A stretch of 64,000 nucleotides of DNA from Amia ocellicauda (GCF_036373705.1 NC_089866.1:22918001-22982000); one strand, 5' to 3'. Shown: positions 10,736-24,206, counted from the first letter of the stretch. The notes: generated by a model from the letters alone, not told the origin. Program-made: numbers and translations.

Positions 10736-13300
10736 TAAAACCTTGAGCTCTCCAGTTAAAGATAAAAAAGATAAAAAAAAGATAAAGATAAAAAATAAGA
10801 CATCTCCCAGTAAATTTATTTTACTTTATTCATTCAGTAAATCAGTTTGTTTTTACAGATTATTATGTAATAGAACCTTGATGTAAAACTCTATATTGGG
10901 AGCAGGACTACACCACCTAGCCATTGGCTACAGTCGGTAGGACCAGTTGTCAATTCCCCAAATGTGCCAGTTTGAGACACTTCCTTTTAGTTCTCCCTTT
11001 AATTTAGGTTCTTGGAGTTGGGGGTTCACAAACCAGGAGCACACCACAGACCACACAGGACAGTCATACAATTAATTTCAAGTATCTCGATCATATATCA
11101 AATCAGGCAGACTTCCTCTTTGTGGTAAAAGGCAATAAAAAGTATAAAAACAAAAAATAAATTCTTGCAAGGACTTCTCAGGCGGCAGGGGGAACTGAAA
11201 TAGGGCAGGCAATAGTCCACGTTTCCTAGCAAAAAGGAAGGAGGGGCAGGGACAAACACATACAGCTCCTGCTCTGGCCTTGGTTGGTAATCCAAAGAAA
11301 ACTACAATGTCCATGTACAGTGCACAAAACACAACGGCCAAGTTAAAAATGTGAATAAATACCCAATGCCTTTAATGTATTAACAGTCCATTTGTAGCAA
11401 AAGAAATGCTGATAAATCAATCAATTCAATACATCTTCATTTTTAGTCCACAAACGAAATCCACATAAGCAAAATTAAAAGATTAAAAAGTCCAGAAAAA
11501 AATAGGCTCTCTAAAATGGATATTAACATACAGTGAAGTGCTAAAACCAAGTGGGAGCATAAAGGCAACAACAGTCACAGGTTCTCACGGTTCTAAGATA
11601 GTTAAACACTGTGCTGTAGTTCAAAAACCAGTGCGCTTTGCTTTCTCTGGATACTCTCCGGCGTTACAGCGGCTCTCCTGTGGATCTAGTCTTGCCATTT
11701 CTTTCACTTCACTTTCAAATACTCAGTGCTCAGTGTCAGGTATTTAATCTCGTTTAATAGGCGGGCACTCTTGTGAATGAGTGATTAGCCATATACATTT
11801 AAATCAATCACTCCACCATAAATAAAACTGAAGTGGAGGTGGGGAAAGCTAAGTAATCAAGTGATTTTAATAGGAATAAATATGTGATAATATAAGAAAA
11901 GATTGAAATTGAATAAGTGAAAAAAAGCCACAATAATAAACGTCCCCCCCCCCCCAAAAAAAAAAAAGATACCAAAATAGGCTAATACGCATTATTTAAT
12001 TTACACTTTGCACATGTGTTGTGTAGAAAACTTGATTAAATCTTGATTCTACGATAGATGTCATGCATGCACTTTAGTCTGTATAATCCTAGTGTTTTAC
12101 AGACCCAAACTGAAAAAATCCAACTCATTATTGTTCGGAATAATTATTTCCGATGTTCAACAATGATTGTAAATGAATAACCAGTCCTTTATGTTGTTAT
12201 TTTCAATATATTTATTTATGACTTGCAATCATAATTAGCACTGAATAGAAATGTTTTAGAAATCTATGTACATTTCCTTGACCTTCACAAGAAATGTTGT
12301 CTTTAATTTAAGATTGATTTGCGTCACCAAAAACGTTTTGCTATGGATTTAAATTAAAAACAAAAAAATCATTATATTGAGGGGTGACCTTTTTCTTAGA
12401 GATGTCATGCCTGTATTTTTTCTGTAGCTCAGTCAGATCAGTTTGTATATTTCTGGCTGAGAATTACATCAATAGTAGTCTATACTTTCACTGATGGAAA
12501 AAAGACCTTGCTGATTATTAATGAGAGCAGTAATAGCTTACAAAACAAAAAAGGTCTATATAAAAGTGGGAATGGGGAAAAAAGACTTCTGTAAAGACCC
12601 TTGTCCATGTGTTTCAGGCTCACAGGACTCTGCTCTGGTCACAAAGACCTTTGATGGGTCACATCTCATAGTTTCTGGATAGGGTCAGTCTAGATGTCAT
12701 GAATGAATGTACGTCTCATCGGAGATTACACTGTGTAATATTTACCCTGCCAAAAAAGTGTGCCAATACAAACTGTAGATTTAAGGTGTAAATGATGGTT
12801 TGTTAAACACATTAGGGCACCTTGGATGGTTTTTACACAACCAGAGGGAAGTGTATATGAACACCAGGAAGATTTTCAGCACAGTTATACCCTATCACAT
12901 TTTAATGTATACATAGTATAAAGTGGCTTCTAACAAACTAAACCACGAAATGGTACAGATTACCAATATTGCAAATTCATGGGTAGGTCAAAGTCTTCAG
13001 AGGTCCAATGTGTAACATATGAACATATCTATTCTACTTCACCAAATTAGATCAGGATGGTGTTTGGTTGTTGTTTTGTTGTTCTTTTCCTGTGCTTCTG
13101 GGGTGGATGGAAAAGTGGCCACAGGACACAGACTTTTTCTGATTTTCTTAATGTTCGTGGCACAGTTCGTTACAGTTCCCTGATTAATATCAAATGGACA
13201 TTAATTTAAAAATAAGCCCTGCTCAGCAAAGATACCTAACAGAGTGTGACAGTGACAGGGAAATAGATACATGCTATGCTCTCCTCCACCCCTTCAGATT
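10736..13300. other. Intergenic DNA upstream of slc2a11 copy B
   Basis: AT-rich, with a GATAAA-type simple repeat at 10757-10798 and a C-run/A-run at 11943-11968. At 11040-11790 a block may be part of an old LTR on the minus strand, but no ends were found. No gene was recognised. The 12.0-13.3 kb part is unique-looking and may hold regulatory DNA of copy B. Confidence 0.4.
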
Positions 13301-13305
13301 CAGAC

Positions 13306-13312
13306 TATAAAA
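13306..13312 (+). promoter_or_regulatory. TATA box of slc2a11 copy B
   Basis: TATAAAA lies 73 bases before the ATG at 13386, implying a start of transcription near 13336-13342 and a 5' UTR of about 45-50 bases. The position fits a core promoter directly before exon 1. Confidence 0.65.
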
Positions 13313-13385
13313 CCAGCACACTTGCATGCATCTTGAAACAATTCCCTCTGCAATCATTCCTGAAGACAGACAGCTGGTGAAGACA

Positions 13386-16300
13386 ATGGAAACCGCATTG
13401 ACTGAGCTGGTAAGTTTAATATGAAAAAATATAACTGTGAAAAAATATGTACCAGCACCAAGAAACCAAACAGAATCTGACATTTGTTTTCACACTTGAC
13501 AAAGCATACTTAAGGGAAATGTAGTTACATTTTCTACACATATTTAAGGTATTATGTTATATACAGGTATATGACAATAAGTTAAAACCTTGTTCAGTTA
13601 ATTTGGAAATGTTTGGGTACTAACAAAGATAGGAAATTAATGATCATTGTTCATTGGAATGTACCTATATGAGGACAAATGGTAATACGATCAAATCCAA
13701 AAGTATAATAAATTCTCAACTTCATGCACAATTGAAGTCACATACTCATCATGAAGACCTGATGACTGGGCTGTAGAGAGGCTGTGCTCACCTGTTCTCC
13801 CAGTAGGTTCAGGTAAACAAGCATATTTGTACTACTGTAAATGCTGGTATTTCCTTTACTGTCTAATGCAGTTGTTACTATACATGTCATATCTGTACCC
13901 TAGAATAAATAAATGTTAGTTAAAGTTATGTTGATTTGGGCTTATTTTAATGCAAAAAGCAAAAAGACCATACATTTTTCCCTACATAATGGCACCCGAG
14001 ATGGGACGGTAAATTAAGGATAATCTTTTACCGGTCGAACCGTAGTGATTAAATTAAATTGCACATGCTGAAGGGGGACACGCTCATTTGACATGCATAA
14101 GTTTCCATATTTTGTGCACTTTTAGATCTTCTGCAATTAGGCTAGATTCAATAGCTCATCTGTAGCATCCACTGCGATACAGACACATGTTCAGCCTGAT
14201 TTGGCCATGTTGGAAAAAGCTACAATTCTTCTTCTTCGATGACTTGCAATGCTTGCAATCTAAAGCAAACAATCTGTACAGCTGTTAACAGCATAACCAT
14301 AAAGCTACAACTGACTTATTGTACAAGCTACAGAACAAAACTGATCCGCAGACTGCCTCGCCACCACAACATGTATTATTGTACTGGTTTCCATACCGAG
14401 CCCAGCAGACAGATGGCAGGATCAGCTCACACTGCATCTTCTGACAACGTAATAGCTCATTTGATTTCTTCAAGTGGCAGGGGACAAGACGGATTTTAAT
14501 TAAACGTCCTGGTGTCCCAACAATTCTCTCAAAATCGATTAAATGTCCCGGTTTTTAGCTTTCCATTCACTTAAAACTGACAAATAAATTCATAACTGAC
14601 TTAAAATAGTCAAGGCATTTTTATATGTGATGGATGACATGAAGAAGTTGGTAGGCCTAAATTATTACCGGTAACCATATGTAATACGATCGTCCTAGTA
14701 AGCTGGTTTTCTATATATCTATATATGGCACTGAGTGCGCATGCGTCAGTCCTACCTGCGATATTACCGAGAATTTGACAAATGACGCATCTTTAATTTA
14801 CTGACCAAAAAAAAAAAAAAATCACTACTTTGAAAACTCATATTTCTTTACAGGAAACTGATATAATAAAATTTAATACCGCACACTATTTTCCCTGACA
14901 ACACATAATGTTTCCACAACGTTGTAGCAACATAATTTAATTAGAAAATAAATAATGATTAATTTCATAGCAGACACCCTTATCCAGGACGACTTAGAAA
15001 ATATAAGAGCAATACAAAGTGCAATACTACAGTACAGTTCAAAGCATAATGCAATTTACAAATTCCAATTTACACGTTGTAGAGACGCTGTGTGTTAGCT
15101 TAAATATGTGATTCAACTAATTATAGTGACGTTTATTGTAATTGATTATGCTTATGTGGAGGTAATCCAGGAAACACAAGACAGATTTGAGCAACACAAA
15201 AGGGCACCCGATCAAGTGGAAACATGTGCACGCATATTCTATAAACTTTAAGATAATAAAGGTAAAATGGGATAAAATTGAATAATGTAAAAAATAAATA
15301 CACAGACAAAATAGTTTTATATTGGATGCATTAAGATTATTACACAAACTCTTAAATGTCAGTTGTAAAGTTCAAGGTATTTTGCAGTCGACATGATGTA
15401 ATAATCTTTATACATCTATTTTTATTATTTATGTATTTAGTTATTGTCAGACGCCCTTATCCAGGGCAACTTACAAAACATAAGAGCAATACAAAGTGCA
15501 AAAATACAGTACAGTTCAAAGCATAATGCAATTTACAAATTCCAATTTACTCAAGTGTATGTAGTAAACAATACAAGTTCTACATCCTAGATAGTAAAAA
15601 CTAGTAAGTGCAGGCATCATTAAGAGCTAAGGGAAGAGAGGCATAGGGAAAATCGTCATAAACAATACCAGTACTAATAATGCAAAGCAAAGTCAAATGT
15701 CAAAACGTTACGTTGAAACAGTGCAATTTCACAGGATAATAAATGACTGACAAGTACAGTCTGTACAGATGTAATCTAATGTCGAAGTATTTTGTTTGTG
15801 TTTTTTGTTTGTTTGTTATTACAATGTTCCATTATTTTCCATGTTATCTTAGTTTCTACAAGCCTTTGTTCCCTTGTCTGCTCTCGCAACTCGCTCCCCA
15901 CTGCCTCTGCTCCCACCATCCTCAACCTGCACTGTCCCAGGAGTGGCCACCCTTTCACTGGTGGCACAGGGGCTTTAATACGCTATTCCATTATTCAATG
16001 AAACATCGCACTGCACAGGGACTGGAGGGGGAAAACACAAATTAAAACGTGCAAATGTGAAATGCGTGTATTTAATCAAGGTAATCAAAGTGAAAACGTG
16101 CAGTGGGCTGAGACAGCTACATCTAGTTTATCATTTGGCTGGCCATAGACAAAAAGGTTACATTCCATGAGGTACATTCCATCCTAGATCTGATACCCCC
16201 ACACAAGAGGCCCATTGCAGAGGAGCAAGCTGTGTGCCTTTGGAAGTAGAAAAAGTGTACTCCGATTCAAGATGGTCAGCACAAAGGCAGACAGCTGGCT

Positions 16301-17459
16301 TGGTTTTGGCATCTTCTACTTCCAGGAGAGTACTGGAAGGCCAGGAGGCAGCATCTGTTTGTTTGCTCCCCACAGCACAAACACTGGTGCACTGAAGTGC
16401 GGCTTTCCAAAGTCCTGTACTGCCACAGCATTGTAATAAAACTCACTGCTTTTGGAAGTGTTCCTGCCAGCCTTTGCCCAGCTGAGTGGATCTAGGAAGC
16501 CCAGATCTAGGATTTTCTAGCCTAGATTTTCACAGAGCCTGTGGTAATTGCAGTCCACCCCAGGGCTCAACTTTGTTTTTAATTTATGGCAATGAACACA
16601 GAAAGGTACGATAATGCAAAGGCTGCTGTAACCTATACAGGGTAGAAAGGAATCGAAAGGGGCAAACTCTTACAACAATACAAACTTTTTTTTAAGTTGT
16701 GGCCCTGAGAAAGGTTACAGATTTGTCCTAATTTACATTAAAGAAAGAAAAGACACAGAAAAAATGCATGTAACTGTTTGTTAACTGTATATACCTATAG
16801 AAACTCTAGAGATTGTCTGTTTAACTATCCCATCACATTACTTCTCTCTTCTCTCTGCAGCTATTCTGGAAAAAGATGGTGATCTGTCTTTAAATGAAGA
16901 AAAGTTTTTGTAATCTAGTATATGCATTTACCTGATCTCAAATACAGTACAGCACAAGTTCTGTGAATATTTGTCTGGCACCCTTTCATGTATATTTTCC
17001 AGAGGGGGGAATGAAAGGACTATTTAGTTACATTTTCTATAAATATTTAAGGTATAATTATGTTATATCCAGAGGTATATGAAAATAAGTTAAAACCTTG
17101 TTCATTTAAGTTGGAAATGTGTGGGTACTAGCAGAGATAGGAAATTAATTATCATTGTTCTAAGGAGATTGGCTATGAACTATTGGCTATAATGAGCTGG
17201 TACCTCACTATTAAAGTACCACCCAAAGATAATGTACCTAAGAGCACAAGTATAAAAATTACTCAACTTCACGCACAATTGAAGTCACATATTCATCATG
17301 AAGACCTTCCTATCCTATGCTATGTTGATTTGTGCATATTTTAAAACATACCTAACTAGCAAAAAGCCTATCAATTTTTCCCTAAACATAAAATCGGCTG
17401 TACTCTTCAGCAGTATTCAAACCTTCACCTGTTGCAAGCAATTATTTTTCTCTGTCTAA

Positions 17460-17517
<58 letters not shown>

Positions 17518-20500
17518 TTATTATTATTAGATTTTTTAATGATATTCTTTGTTTTTACAGATGAATTACTGGAGGCTTATGCTGTTAACTGTCGTGCTAG
17601 GAATCGGGGGATCATTTCAATATGGAATTCAAGTGTCTATCATGGCTTCTCCCTCAGAAGTAAGTACCATGAATGCTGCCTTTCTATACTATACAACAGT
17701 GTTTCTATACTACAGTCTGTGTGCCAGGCAGAAAGTGAGACTTGTCTTTATATCTCTCGATATAAGTTTTTGCACACTCATATAACAGGAAAAACTGTGG
17801 CAATTTTCTACTTGATTGTGTACATTTCTGTTCTGCTCTGACACTTTTCCTAACTCCTGTCTTGAAGCACATTCAAAACTTTGTGAACCAGACTTGGATG
17901 GCTCGGTATGGGGAGCCTGTCAGTGAATCCACACAGAAACTCATCTGGTCCTTCATTGTGTCCATCTTCAGCCTGGGGGGCTGGCTGGGTGCTATCAACA
18001 GTGGTACAATCCCAGTCATCTACGGCAGGTAGGAACAAACTAGCATGACTCGCAAGTATACGCACCCAAGCTCTTTATGTAAGACTAATCTCTCATCTTC
18101 CTGCACAAATTTCCTGATGATGTGATTGAATGTTGGGCACCATATTGACAGAGCTTGATTGTAGGTATTGTGAAGAAGGTCCATTTACAGTGCCCTTTTT
18201 CTATTGTCATTTATTGTAAATGTTACCTTTTTTGGACTTCAAAATACAGAGGGAGATAGATAGAGGAAAACACAATTTAATCACACAAAAAATCTGGAAC
18301 AAAGGATGCTGTCAAGTGTGAGCCTGGGAGATTTTATTGGCACTACATATTGTATACATTCCAGTAAATTCCCTTACATGCTGATCAGTACATTGGTTTA
18401 ACATGTGATGAAGAATACAAAAATAGGACATTAAAATAAGATGGGATGAAGGAGTGAAATCAGTCCTTTAAAGCAACTCTGTATATAACCTTGAAATCAG
18501 TGAACTGGCTTATTTGTCAGCACTTGTACCCAGAGTTGACAGTCTTACAAGATAAAGCTTCAGCTTTGGCACTTTTTCCAGAAAGAAATGTCTGCTCTTC
18601 AATAACGTGGTGGCGATCGTGGCCGCAGTGCTGATGGGGTTCAGTCGCATGGCGGGCTCCTTCGAGATGATATTGCTGGGAAGGATTCTGTACGGATACA
18701 ACGTGGGTCTGTATCTAGATAGCAACCTGTCTGCAACTCTCTATCATTCATTTCAGATGACTGTACTGTTCAAATACATTTCTGCTTGTCATATAATTAC
18801 CAATTTAAGCATTACTGTGGAACAGAAGCAAATTCATTAAGTCTACTACCATACTTATTAATACACACAGTATTTGTCAGCTTTTACTAACTGATCTGTA
18901 CGTTGTTGTCATTGTGCTGCAGGACTTGGCCTCAGTGTACATCTTATGTACTTGGGTGAATGTTCGCCAAAGAAACTACGAGGCTTCCTGACCCTGTCCA
19001 GTGCTATCTTCATTGGTTTAGGGAAGGTTATGGGTCAAATTTGTGGACTCAGGTAGGAATCCTCCTTTCATACCTTCATTAATGTGTTTCTTTGCAGTAC
19101 CCTGGCACATGCCATTGGTGGTGCTGTTGAGATGATCCAGCAGTAGAGATCCAGTCATGACCAGTTTATTATAAATATCTGAACAGATGTAACAGATTTG
19201 GAGATCCGTTTCCTTAACCAGACTGAAACTACAATCATTGTCAATGGAGATTAAATCTATCACTTATTAAAATTTGTCAGGAACCAGTTGTGCCTGTGCT
19301 CTCCCAGTCTAAAGTCCATTACATAATTAGTGCTGCCCCTTAACTGCTTTGTTATTCTTACCACTGGATTGAAAGGTCAAGAGGTCAGGTCCTCCAAAAA
19401 ATCCTGCTTAATCCGACTTCCCCCGAACGACACCTTCACCAGTTAACCAATGTGAGGTCCGAGCCCTGAGATTTTTGTCATAATTGCCATCCATGTTAAT
19501 CCAGCCAAACTTGCCCTTTCTGGTTGTAAATGCAACGCTGAATTAGAAATTAGAAGGACATCAGCGTTTGTCATTTATAAAAAGCATGTCATGATGACAT
19601 CACTCCAATGTGCAAATCCTCCATGACTAGAGGTTGACTGGGGTAACTGATTTGCCACTTTCTTGGACTGCACAGATCATGGGTTTTGCTGACTCATGCT
19701 TCAGTGTGGAAAATACAGAGTGAAGGCAGGAGTGAAGACTACTGAGGCCAACAACATGTTTTATATTTGGCAATAGTTGAACATGTAAAATTGTCCCTTA
19801 CCTAATTCTTTCTCCCCAGAGAATTGATGGGCACAGAACCCATGTGGCCATACCTGCTGGCACTGAGTGGTCTGCCAGCTGTGGTGCAATTCCTCAGCCT
19901 CCTCTGTTTCCCAGAAACACCGCGCTACCTGTACATTGACAAGGGGGATGAGGAGGGATGTAAAAAGGGTAAGTCACGCATAACCAGTGGTAAGTAATGT
20001 ATTGGCCCAAATTTTATGTGGGGAAAAAAATACAACTCGTCCTATATTCGTGGACCGCTCTGAGTCCAATCAAGGCTGTAGCTAATTGATGAAATTGTGT
20101 AATCAGTTAAATGAGAAAACGGTATCACTGACACTCCCTAATGGTTGGTAAATAAACTTTTTTAATCTAGGGGTCAAGCAGAGTTGGTTCAGTGAATAGT
20201 TAGTTTAATTAACTAATTAAGAGCTCAGGTGGAATGAAAACTTCCAAGTACTCTGGCCCTGGAATAATGGATCAGATGATACTGCTCAACAGACCTATAA
20301 CTATTGTGGGGTACGTTGCAATTAAATTAAACAAAGACTACTGTTCATAATGTTAACTACAACCAACAGTGTGTTGTTTTTACAGCTTTAAAGGTGCTCT
20401 GGGGTAACGTGGAGACGAAGCTGGAGCTGGAGGATATGACTAAAGAGCGGGAAATGATGAAAGCGGAAAAGGCCAAGTCAGTGTGGGATGTCCTGACATC

Positions 20501-21579
20501 ACGCTCTGTGCGATGGCAGCTGTTGACCTTAGTCATCCCCTGTGGCCTCAGCCAGCTCTGTGGATTCAATGCGGTGAGTGGGAGGAGATTTCCTACACCA
20601 GCCGAATCAGGGCATCCACTTTGTAGAGTAAATTTAAACGTTCACAGATCGTTCCTCAAGGGTTGTATTTTGAAAAAAAATGTTGTTTTGCAGATCTACT
20701 TCTATGCTTTTGATATATTTCGTGAAGCTGGAGTCCCAAAAGATCAGATGCACTACCTCTCCATTGGAATTGGTATAACTGAGCTAGTCACCTTAACAGT
20801 TTGTGTAAGTCGCAGACGTGTGCAGTGCTAATAATTATTATGCAATGTGTAACAAGTGTGAGTCTGTGTGAGTGGAATATAACAAAGCAGAGAGCTGAGC
20901 CACTGGAACCAGTCAAATTTCTTTTCTTGAAACTCAGCCTGGGAACTTCACTAAAAAATGTTGGTTTGAATGTGGAATATGGCCTATTCCAAAATGGGAA
21001 GGTAGGGAAGTAAGAAACCAAAGACTTCGTTCATCCTTTGTTCTGGTTCCAGCTGTTCCTGATCGATCGCACTGGAAGGAAGCTGCTAATGGGGTTGGGC
21101 TACCTTGCCATGGCAGTGCTACTGGGGATTCTCGTGGTGATGCTGTCTTTACAGGTAAAGGGGAATTTTCTAAGAATGAAACATCGATCGTGACTGATTT
21201 CTCCCTCCCTTTAAACTGTTGACATTACTGGCATGTTCTTCTCATGCCGATCTAAATACAATATCCAGAAAGATTTTTCTTGATATGGAAATAAACACTG
21301 GAAATTATGAAAGTCCTTACCTGCCATACAAACATTATTATTATAAACAGAGGAGGTAGAATGAGAACTTGCTTTTCAGTAAGGATGCAAGACCCTTTTA
21401 GGAAATGTATAACATTGTAACATGTTTTTATATTTAGAAAAGTAATTTGATATGGTTTACTTGTATACAGTTTTTTCTTTTATTTTTTAGGATAACTACA
21501 CCTGGATTCCATACTTCAACATTGCTCTCATATTCTCTGCAATCTGTGTTTTTGGACTGGGTCCTTGTAAGTATTTTAC

Positions 21580-21634
<55 letters not shown>

Positions 21635-21710
21635 TACATTTCACACTTAACTTCATATAGCTCACTGTTTATATGTGTTTGAAACATCCTGTGTGTTGTG
21701 AATTGTAAAT

Positions 21711-21754
<44 letters not shown>

Positions 21755-24010
21755 TGAGGGAAAAAAGTATTTGATCCCCTGCTGATTTTGTACGTTTGCC
21801 CACTGACAAAGAAATGATCAGTCTATAATTTTAATGGTAGGTGTATTTTAACAGTGAGAGACAGAATAACAGCAAAAAAATCCAGAAAAACGCATTTCAA
21901 AAAAGTTATACATTGATTTGATCCCCTATCAATCAGCAAGATTTCTGGCTCCCAGGTGTCTTTTATACAGGTAACGAGCTGAGATTAGGAGGACTCTCTT
22001 AAAGGGAGTGCTCCTAATCTCAGCTCGTTACCTGTATAAAAGACACCTGTCCACAGAAGCAATCAATCAATCAGATTCCAAACTCTCCACCATGGCCAAG
22101 ACCAAAGAGCTGTCCAAGGATGTCAGGGACAAGATTGTAGACCTACACAAGGCTGGAATGGGCTACAAGACCATCGCCAAGCAGCTTGGTGAGAAGGTGA
22201 CAACAGTTGGTGCGATTATTCGCAAATGGAAGAAACACAAAATAACTGTCAGTCTCCCTCTGTCTGGGGCTCCATGCAAGATCTCACCTCGTGGAGTTTC
22301 AATGATCATGAGAACGGTGAGGAATCAGCCCAGAACTACACGGGAGGATCTTGTTAATGCAGCTGGGACCATAGTCACCAAGAAAACAATTGGTAACATA
22401 CTACGCCGTGAAGGACTGAAATCCTGCAGCGCCCTCAAGGCCCCCCTGCTCAAGAAAGCACATGTACAGGCCCGTCTGAAGTTTGCCAATGAACATCTGA
22501 ATGATTTAGAGGAGAACTGGATGAAAGTGGTCTCAGATGAGACCAAAATCAAGCTCTTTGGCATCAACTCAACTCGTCGTGTTTGGTGGAGGAGGAATGA
22601 CCCCAAGAACACCATCCCCACCGTCAAACATGGAGGTGGAAACATTATGCTTTGGGGGTGTTTTTCTGCTAAGGGGACAGGACAACTGCACCGCATCAAA
22701 GGGACGATGGACGGGGCCATGTACCGTCAAATCTTGGGTGAGAACCTCCTTCCCTCAGCCAGGGCATTGAAAATGGGTCGTGGATGGGTATTCCAGCATG
22801 ACAATGACCCAAAACACACAGCCAAGGCAACAAAGGAGTTAAAAAAAGAAGCACATTAAGGTCCTGGAGTGGCCTAGCCAGTCTCCAGACCTTAATCCCA
22901 TAGAAAATCTGTGGAGGGAGCTGAAGGTTCGAGTTGCCAAACGTCAGCCTCGAAACCTTAATGACTTGGAGAGGATCTGCAAAGAGGAGTGGGACAAAAT
23001 CCCTCCTGAGATGTGTGCAATCCTGGTGGCCAACTACAAGAAACGTCTGACCTCTGTGATTGCCAACAAGGGTTTTGCCACCAAGTGCTAAGTCGAAGGG
23101 GTCAAATACTTATTTCTCTCATTAACATGCAAATCAATTTATAACTTTTTTGAAATGTGTTTTTCTGGATTTTTTTTGTTGTTATTCTGTCTCTCACTGC
23201 TAAAATACACCTACCATTATAATTATAGACTGATCATTTCTTTGTCAGTGGGCAAACGTACAAAATCAGCAGGGGATCAAATACTTTTTCCCCCACTGTA
23301 TATATATATATATATTGTGGTGAGATATAATTTTAAACCTGCTGTTTGAAGCTGATGTGTGATCTCTCCTCTCTCCCTCCAGCTGGAATAACGTTGACCC
23401 TCCCTGCTGAGTTGTTCCTTCAGGCTTGGAGACCCTCTGCGTACGTCATTAGTGGCACATGTAACTGGGTCAGTCTGTTCCTCATTGGGATGTTCTTCCC
23501 TTATGTAGCGGTAAGAAGCTTTCTTTCTCCGCTCCTCGTGTGTTGGGGTAGTTCAAGATCAGGCAAGATCAGTACATTTTACTATAGGAACTTCTGCAGA
23601 GAGAAAGAAGAATCATTAATATATTTTGTTCCTAAGGTCTCAATTTCTCTAATTATGTTCTAAATTGACTTGATTAGCTTCATGACTGACAAAAGACAAT
23701 TATTTGGTTTTCTATGGAGGCTGGACAAGTAGTCAGCTGAAAACTGCACAGTGATTACTTTGGTTCTCCCTTGTGTGGACACTCCAGAAAATAACCTGGT
23801 TTCTCCTTCTTCTAGGATGCGATGGGCCAGTTCTGCTTCCTGATCTTTGTGGCCTACTGTGTTCTCAGTGCAGTGTTCATGCTGGTGTTCATTCCTGAAA
23901 CCAAAGGCAAGACCATGGTAGAAATTATGGAGGACTTCAACAAACTCAATTTTAAGGGCAGGGGGGTGGACACAGAGATTGCAGATTTGGCCCTCGCCAC
24001 CAAGCTTTGA
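13386..24010 (+). CDS. slc2a11: SLC2A11-like facilitative sugar transporter, copy B, complete (495 aa)
   Basis: Twelve exons join in frame: 13386-13409, 17561-17659, 17868-18028, 18582-18706, 18923-19052, 19820-19968, 20386-20573, 20694-20804, 21053-21154, 21491-21566, 23383-23510, 23816-24010. The product is a 12-helix plasma-membrane transporter. Family marks are YGRKK at 93-97, the [10 protein letters not shown] loop at 148-157, PETPRY at 211-216, QLCGFNA at 286-292, DRTGRK at 334-339 and PETKGK at 458-463. A glycosylation site NQT lies at 48-50 in the first outer loop, as in class II GLUTs. NAI at 291-293 is the helix-7 motif linked to hexose choice. F290 replaces the usual Ile. Intron 10 holds a Tc1 element. 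Substrate is inferred as hexose; fish and bird SLC2A11-like genes have also been tied to pigment cells. Confidence 0.88.
13520..13990. repeat. Intron 1 duplication, copy 1
   Basis: This block matches 17015-17395 in the same intron. Shared landmarks in the same order are gttaaaaccttgttca, gataggaaattaat, cacaattgaagtcacata and catgaagacct, ending near the run before tttttccctacata. Confidence 0.85.
14970..15073. repeat. Dispersed SINE/LINE-tail type repeat, copy 1
   Basis: It starts gcagacacccttatccagg, a phrase common in fish dispersed repeats, and ends in a stretch near-identical to 15446-15550 (agagcaatacaaagtgca, cagttcaaagcataatgc). Confidence 0.7.
15446..15550. repeat. Dispersed SINE/LINE-tail type repeat, copy 2
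   Basis: Same orientation and about 90% identical to 14970-15073. It lies within the same intron, 0.37 kb downstream. Confidence 0.7.
17015..17395. repeat. Intron 1 duplication, copy 2
   Basis: Second copy of 13520-13990, just upstream of the TTA microsatellite and exon 2. The first copy lies directly after exon 1. Confidence 0.85.
17461..17529. repeat. (TTA)n microsatellite
   Basis: About 23 TTA units with one interruption, 30 bases before exon 2 of copy B; it may overlap the branch-point area. Confidence 0.95.
21582..21751. repeat. (TAA)n and (TA)n microsatellites
   Basis: TAA units at about 21582-21633 and a TA run at about 21714-21751. The Tc1 element at 21752 sits in the TA run, as expected for TA target choice. 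Confidence 0.93.
21752..23298 (+). mobile_element. Tc1 element with long inverted ends, in intron 10 of slc2a11 copy B
   Basis: The 1547-bp element starts CAGTGAGGGAAAAAAG and ends with its inverted counterpart ctttttcccccactg, in a TA run. The ends pair over about 170-200 bases. It carries one transposase gene with a frameshift. Copy A lacks it, so it arrived after the A/B duplication. Near its left side is a hairpin with perfect 39-base arms (21953-21991 and 22011-22049). Confidence 0.95.
22092..23091 (+). pseudogene. Tc1 transposase, frameshifted
   Basis: Reading starts [20 protein letters not shown]. An N-terminal paired-like helix-turn-helix pair is followed by a DDE core with VSDET (first Asp) and QHDNDPKHT (second Asp). 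The frame breaks near 22838 in an A-run (ttaaaaaaagaag). The rest, with [15 protein letters not shown] (Glu) and [12 protein letters not shown], continues in another frame to a stop at 23089-23091. The Asp-Glu spacing suits the DD34E class. Length without the break would be close to the usual 340 aa. It cannot make an active enzyme as it stands. Confidence 0.9.
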
Positions 24011-24068
24011 GAACATCCAACATTATTATTAATTGTTCTGTTTTCTTCTACACGGAGGGCTAACTGAA

Positions 24069-24074
24069 ATTAAA
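24069..24074 (+). other. Possible weak polyadenylation signal of slc2a11 copy B
   Basis: ATTAAA lies 59 bases after the stop. The AATAAA used as a candidate for copy A (3311) has no clear counterpart here because the 3' flank is broken by the hAT at 24207 and diverges after about 25500. Confidence 0.25.
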
Positions 24075-24206
24075 TGTTTTTTGTCAGGGTGTGAATTCCT
24101 AAGACTTGTTTAAACATGCATGTACTGATATAGGAAAATGTTAAACCTTTATCAGTACTGGGAAATCTACTGTAAGCTTTGTATGTTGTAGTAATATGCT
24201 GTATAT

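Larger units (their letters stand above)
13991..16850. other. Intron 1 of slc2a11 copy B, interior
   Basis: No exon was recognised. It holds two copies of a dispersed repeat (14970-15073, 15446-15550) and A/T-rich sequence. Small open frames here have no family features. Confidence 0.5.

Noticed and set aside
16861-16915. Possible extra exon after ctctctgcag in intron 1 of slc2a11 copy B
   Set aside because: The frame meets a stop quickly, and joining exon 1 directly to exon 2 already gives the family layout seen in copy C.
22325-22720. 131-codon minus-strand open frame
   Set aside because: Shadow of the Tc1 transposase on the other strand.
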